64,000 nucleotides of DNA from Bacillus sp. FJAT-49736 (GTDB taxonomy: Bacteria > Bacillota > Bacilli > Bacillales > Bacillaceae_C). Below, one piece after another: positions 60,861 through 64,000 of this stretch (positions are counted from its first letter, which is position 1; each line of letters opens with the position of its first letter). Below the pieces are notes generated by a model. It worked only from the letters and a program-made list of their open reading frames with translations. It did no database searches and was not told the origin of the DNA. The DNA lies in NCBI RefSeq assembly GCF_018343615.1, contig NZ_JAGYPI010000005.1, positions 1 through 64,000 of the forward strand. Direction: 5' to 3'. A program made the position numbers and the translations under genes.

Positions 60861-62945
60861 TCATTCCTTTACTATATTAGTTTGAAGATATTCTAAGAAG
60901 ATGGATTCTAATTTTGAACGAATAGCCGCCTCGTTCGCAGACGAAAAAATCATAATGGATTCATTCGTTTCAATTAAACTTGTACTAAGCAAACTAATGA
61001 TTTCTTGCTCTCTGGCACTTAAATTTTCTGGGGCAAGCATAAGCAGCAAGTTTTTCATAAGCATTTCGTTACCGTCCATTCCTTTTACAAAGAATGGTTT
61101 ATCCAAATGAGCTATTTGGAAGATAAGCCCATGTACATTTTCACTTCTGCAATGAAATAGAGCCATCCCAGTACCAGGGATGCCAAGGCCACCTTTTCGT
61201 TCGCGATCCTTCAGTGTTTCCATTACATCATTAGCATTAGAAATTAAGCTCTCTCTCTCTGCAATTCTTAGCATTTCTATAATTGTTTCTTCATATCCAT
61301 TCAATCGGAGATTTCGATATACACGGAAATGCTGAATAATCCATTCGATCCCTTGTTCCATATCCTTTAGTTCTTGTAGCATACCTTTAAGCGTAGGCTG
61401 TGTTTTTCTTGATACCTTCGGTTCCGTTTTTATTTGATATTTCTTATCCTTCGTGAAATTACCGATGTTTTTTTGTAAAAAGCTTCTAATCACTTTTATA
61501 TCATCATCACTAAGAAGTGGATTGACCAGTATATATTCCGAACGAATAAACGGAAGACGGACGGTAGATAGGATGATATCGAATTTATTCAAGCTCTCTA
61601 ACCGCTGAATTTCTTTAATGGATTTTATTTCAACCGAATCAATTTCTGCTATTTCTTTTTTTATTCTGCTCGCGAGCATTTTCGATGTACCAATACCTGT
61701 CGGACAAACGACTAATGCCTGAATATTCATTTCTTCCTCCCGCATGACTAGTGCTGAGCCGAAATGAAGTACGATAAAAGCGATTTCATCCTCAGGAAAG
61801 TGATCTATATCTTTAAATTCCTTCTCTACACTATTTTTAACAGTCAGAAAAAGAACTGGGTATTTCCTTTTGATCTCATCCGTTAATGGATTGAACAGCC
61901 TCATTTTCTGTTTTATACGAAAGATAGATGGCTCCATATGGGAAAGAAGCCCTTGAAATAAGGAAAAATCCTTCGTCAAATCTACATGCAGTTGCGTAGA
62001 GACATATTGGATCATATTTTTTATCATTTGACCGAGCAATATGCTGTCATATGAGACAGTTTCCACTGCTTGAAGCTTGGACCCTTTTAAAATAGCTGTT
62101 AAAAAGCTTCTATCCGCATCTGTAAATCGAACAGATAGGGTGTTTTCTAATCTGTTGCAGATTTTTTCCATAAGCAAGTATTCTTCTGATGCCTTTTCAT
62201 ACTCTCCACCGGTCTCTAGATAAAAACCTGCTTGTAACCTTTGAATAGTGATATATATTTGAACAATTAGACCAATATAGTCACTGTCCGCAAGCTGTGA
62301 ATGTCGATAAATAAATGGATCATTTACCGTCCGATCGATTTCCAGTAAATAATCAGGATTAAAATAATGCAATATTTTATCTTGTGAGGCTTTTTCCTTT
62401 TCCAGCAAAAATAAGCTTTCGATTAGTTCTTCACTAAAATAAAGCAAAAAGTAACTTGCCAATGCTTTACGCTTATTTTCTTCATTTCCATGAAATTCTA
62501 CTCCTACCCCTCTTTTTCGAGTGAGCTGTAGATCGAAATTCCCAAGCCATTCTGTCAGTTCATCAAGATATGTAGTAAGTGTGCTAATGCTAACCCCTAA
62601 ATGCATTGCTAGAGCTTGAATTTTAAACGACTCTACATCTTTCAATAATGTTAGAAGCAGCAGCAGCTTTCGCTCTTGAGGTGTTTGATCTACTGGCTGA
62701 CTGCTTGTCAATTGTTGAACCAAGCGAAAAATTTGCTCATTCTTTCCTTCAATTATTAAACCATCATTCGTATTTCGTTCTAAACGAAGGTGATATTGCT
62801 CTAAGATTTTTTCAACTGCTTTTAAATCACGTTGAATCGTTCGTACGCTTACATTTAAAAATGTACCAATAGAAAAAGCGGTATGCTTCCCGGATGTTTT
62901 AATAATTAACTCGATGATGGCTTTTTCCCTTGAGGTAATAAACAT
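60861..62945 (-). CDS. mtlR: mannitol operon activator MtlR (PRD, EIIB and EIIA domains)
   Basis: A 694-residue PTS-regulated transcriptional activator. Helix-turn-helix domains at about 1-80 and 90-160, two PRD domains (about 185-295 and 300-405, His336 and His394 in the second), an EIIB-Gat-like domain (Cys414 in VVCPTGIGTSK) and a MtlA-type EIIA-like domain (His598 in GMALFHCR). These positions correspond closely to the regulatory His342, His399, Cys419 and His599 known in B. subtilis MtlR. It activates mtl genes when mannitol is present. It lies directly between mtlA and mtlD, as in Geobacillus-type operons. Confidence 0.95.
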   Translation of the reverse strand: MFITSREKAIIELIIKTSGKHTAFSIGTFLNVSVRTIQRDLKAVEKILEQYHLRLERNTNDGLIIEGKNEQIFRLVQQLTSSQPVDQTPQERKLLLLLTLLKDVESFKIQALAMHLGVSISTLTTYLDELTEWLGNFDLQLTRKRGVGVEFHGNEENKRKALASYFLLYFSEELIESLFLLEKEKASQDKILHYFNPDYLLEIDRTVNDPFIYRHSQLADSDYIGLIVQIYITIQRLQAGFYLETGGEYEKASEEYLLMEKICNRLENTLSVRFTDADRSFLTAILKGSKLQAVETVSYDSILLGQMIKNMIQYVSTQLHVDLTKDFSLFQGLLSHMEPSIFRIKQKMRLFNPLTDEIKRKYPVLFLTVKNSVEKEFKDIDHFPEDEIAFIVLHFGSALVMREEEMNIQALVVCPTGIGTSKMLASRIKKEIAEIDSVEIKSIKEIQRLESLNKFDIILSTVRLPFIRSEYILVNPLLSDDDIKVIRSFLQKNIGNFTKDKKYQIKTEPKVSRKTQPTLKGMLQELKDMEQGIEWIIQHFRVYRNLRLNGYEETIIEMLRIAERESLISNANDVMETLKDRERKGGLGIPGTGMALFHCRSENVHGLIFQIAHLDKPFFVKGMDGNEMLMKNLLLMLAPENLSAREQEIISLLSTSLIETNESIMIFSSANEAAIRSKLESIFLEYLQTNIVKE

Positions 62946-63035
62946 GCTATCATCTCATTTCAGGAAATTTATAAAAGGACTCTCCTTCTTTGTCCGATTG
63001 GACAAAGTATAGTGGAAGTAGGCCCAGTAAATAGC

Positions 63036-63068
63036 GAATAGAAAAGCGAAAGGATCGCTTTTCTATTC
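63036..63068. other. perfect 14-bp hairpin between mtlA and mtlR
   Basis: Arms GAATAGAAAAGCGA and TCGCTTTTCTATTC around a 5-nt loop, just after the mtlA stop. No T run follows in the direction of transcription, so it may be a 3'-end stabiliser or processing site or partial attenuator that lowers mtlR/mtlD expression relative to mtlA. Confidence 0.6.
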
Positions 63069-63078
63069 AGAATACAGC

Positions 63079-64000
63079 TTATTTTTTATCGTTAATAATA
63101 TCCATAACCTCTTGTGCTGTTTTAGCAGCAACCAATTTCTCAATGTTCTCCATATCAGAGCATGTTACAGCGATACCGGACAGGATTTCAAGATGTGTGC
63201 CGTCTTTGCCGGCGATTCCGAAGATTAAGCGGACCTTCTGGCCGTCAAAATCTACTCCATTTGGTACCTGAATCACTGTAAAGCCGGACTGAAGTACATC
63301 CTTCTTCGCTTCCTCCGTTCCGTGAGGGATCGCCACATCGTTACCCATATAGGTTGAGGTCATTTCATCACGGGCAATCATTGCGTCGATATAGCTTTCT
63401 TTTACATATCCAGACTCGACTAATGCTCTTCCCGCAAAGCGAATTGCTTCTTCTTTATTAACGAATTGTTTATTGAGGAAAATATTCTTTTCCAATAATA
63501 ATCCATCATTTGCCTGTTGTGTATCTTCAGGTCTTGGAGCATTGGATTCTGCATCCTCCACAACTTCCTGAAGCTCATTTGTATCACCATTTTTCAGCTG
63601 ATCCATTAATTTATCATATTCTGGACTAGATAAGAAATTATCTACTGAAATATGATAAGCATTCGGAACCTTATTCCTTGCTCTTGGTGTCAGCTCTTCC
63701 TGTGTTACGACAATTTGTGCATCGGGAGGTAGATTGCTGATTGCTGTGTTCGTTACAGAAATATCTAATCCCGCTTCTTTTACCTTTTTGCGAAGAAGGG
63801 ATGCTCCCATAGCACTAGAGCCCATTCCTGCATCGCAGGCAAATACAATTTTGCTTACTTGTTCAGGCATTTTCCCTTGATCTGCCTTAAATACATCTGC
63901 AACTGAGCTTTTCTTCCCTTTCATTTCTTGCATTTTTCTTGCAGCCTCTTCAATATTTTCATCCTGTTGCTTACCTGTTTTTAATATGAAGGAAGAAACA
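63079..64000 (-). CDS. mtlA: PTS mannitol EIICBA, C-terminal part (EIIB-EIIA)
   Basis: The frame runs off the right edge of the window; the visible 306 residues are the end of EIIC (VSSFILKTGKQQDENIEEAA), the EIIB domain with phospho-Cys in KIVFACDAGMGSSAMGASLL, a hydrophilic linker, and the EIIA domain with phospho-His in VAIPHGTEEAKKDVL. Mannitol is imported and phosphorylated to mannitol-1-P, which MtlD oxidises. The EIIA domain is fused here, unlike B. subtilis, where it is a separate MtlF. First visible gene of the mtl operon. Confidence 0.93.
   Translation of the reverse strand, partial: VSSFILKTGKQQDENIEEAARKMQEMKGKKSSVADVFKADQGKMPEQVSKIVFACDAGMGSSAMGASLLRKKVKEAGLDISVTNTAISNLPPDAQIVVTQEELTPRARNKVPNAYHISVDNFLSSPEYDKLMDQLKNGDTNELQEVVEDAESNAPRPEDTQQANDGLLLEKNIFLNKQFVNKEEAIRFAGRALVESGYVKESYIDAMIARDEMTSTYMGNDVAIPHGTEEAKKDVLQSGFTVIQVPNGVDFDGQKVRLIFGIAGKDGTHLEILSGIAVTCSDMENIEKLVAAKTAQEVMDIINDKK

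Overview
The window is low-GC DNA from a spore-forming bacterium of the Bacillus group (Bacillaceae sensu lato). Evidence: AT-rich sequence, strong AGGAGG-type ribosome binding sites with frequent GTG and TTG starts, cre-like CcpA sites, a gamma-type small acid-soluble spore protein, and many genes whose length and order match Bacillus counterparts (yxlEFG, patB, nhaK, dacC, gntK, gntP, mtlA/mtlR/mtlD, gltP, aadK). No rRNA, tRNA, CRISPR array, intact insertion sequence or prophage was seen; this is mostly ordinary chromosome with carbohydrate, transport and acetyltransferase genes.

Layout. 1-1.3 kb: 3' part of a GntP-family permease. 1.4-4.2 kb: an alpha/beta hydrolase, then a yxlEFG-like ABC module (minus). 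4.4-8.3 kb: amino-sugar PTS island, with a glucose-type EIIA divergent from EIICB, NanE epimerase and an RpiR regulator; it probably imports N-acetylmannosamine and delivers GlcNAc-6-P. 8.6-11.3 kb: GNAT and NhaK-like antiporter. 11.4-16.6 kb (minus): LytS/YesN-type two-component system, an SLC5-like membrane protein, acetamidase/formamidase and an amino-acid permease. 16.9-26.5 kb: PatB lyase, SIMPL protein, phosphatase, lipoprotein, chemotaxis receptor, CPBP protease, spore protein, nucleotidyltransferase. 26.5-36.9 kb: autoregulated XRE/membrane-protein pair, an XRE protein with seven exact 29-residue repeats, DacC-like carboxypeptidase, UspA, flavin reductase, maltose acetyltransferase, MFS and GNAT genes.

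36.9-46 kb: a P1B-4 metal ATPase (PfeT/ZosA type) below Fur/PerR-like boxes, then a gluconate region: two collinear gluconokinase paralogues, an RpiR regulator and a GntP permease. Between the regulator and the second kinase lies a 1.1-kb tandem array of 21 hairpin units of 51-52 bp, the most striking structure in the window. 46-54.3 kb: AadK-like enzyme, vWA lipoprotein, a decayed VOC-family pseudogene, tiny membrane proteins, a structured non-coding island, and a GlmS-like protein whose N-terminal catalytic Cys is replaced by Ser. 54.6-64 kb: aspartase, GNATs, DUF2164 protein, GltP-like symporter, and the mannitol operon mtlA(partial)-mtlR-mtlD.

Functional links: three sugar systems (amino sugar PTS, gluconate, mannitol PTS) each carry their own regulator (RpiR, RpiR, PRD-type MtlR). 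Several reading-frame starts were moved to the ATG/GTG/TTG that has a properly spaced ribosome binding site. All functional names rest on sequence motifs and recall of protein families; no database search was run.
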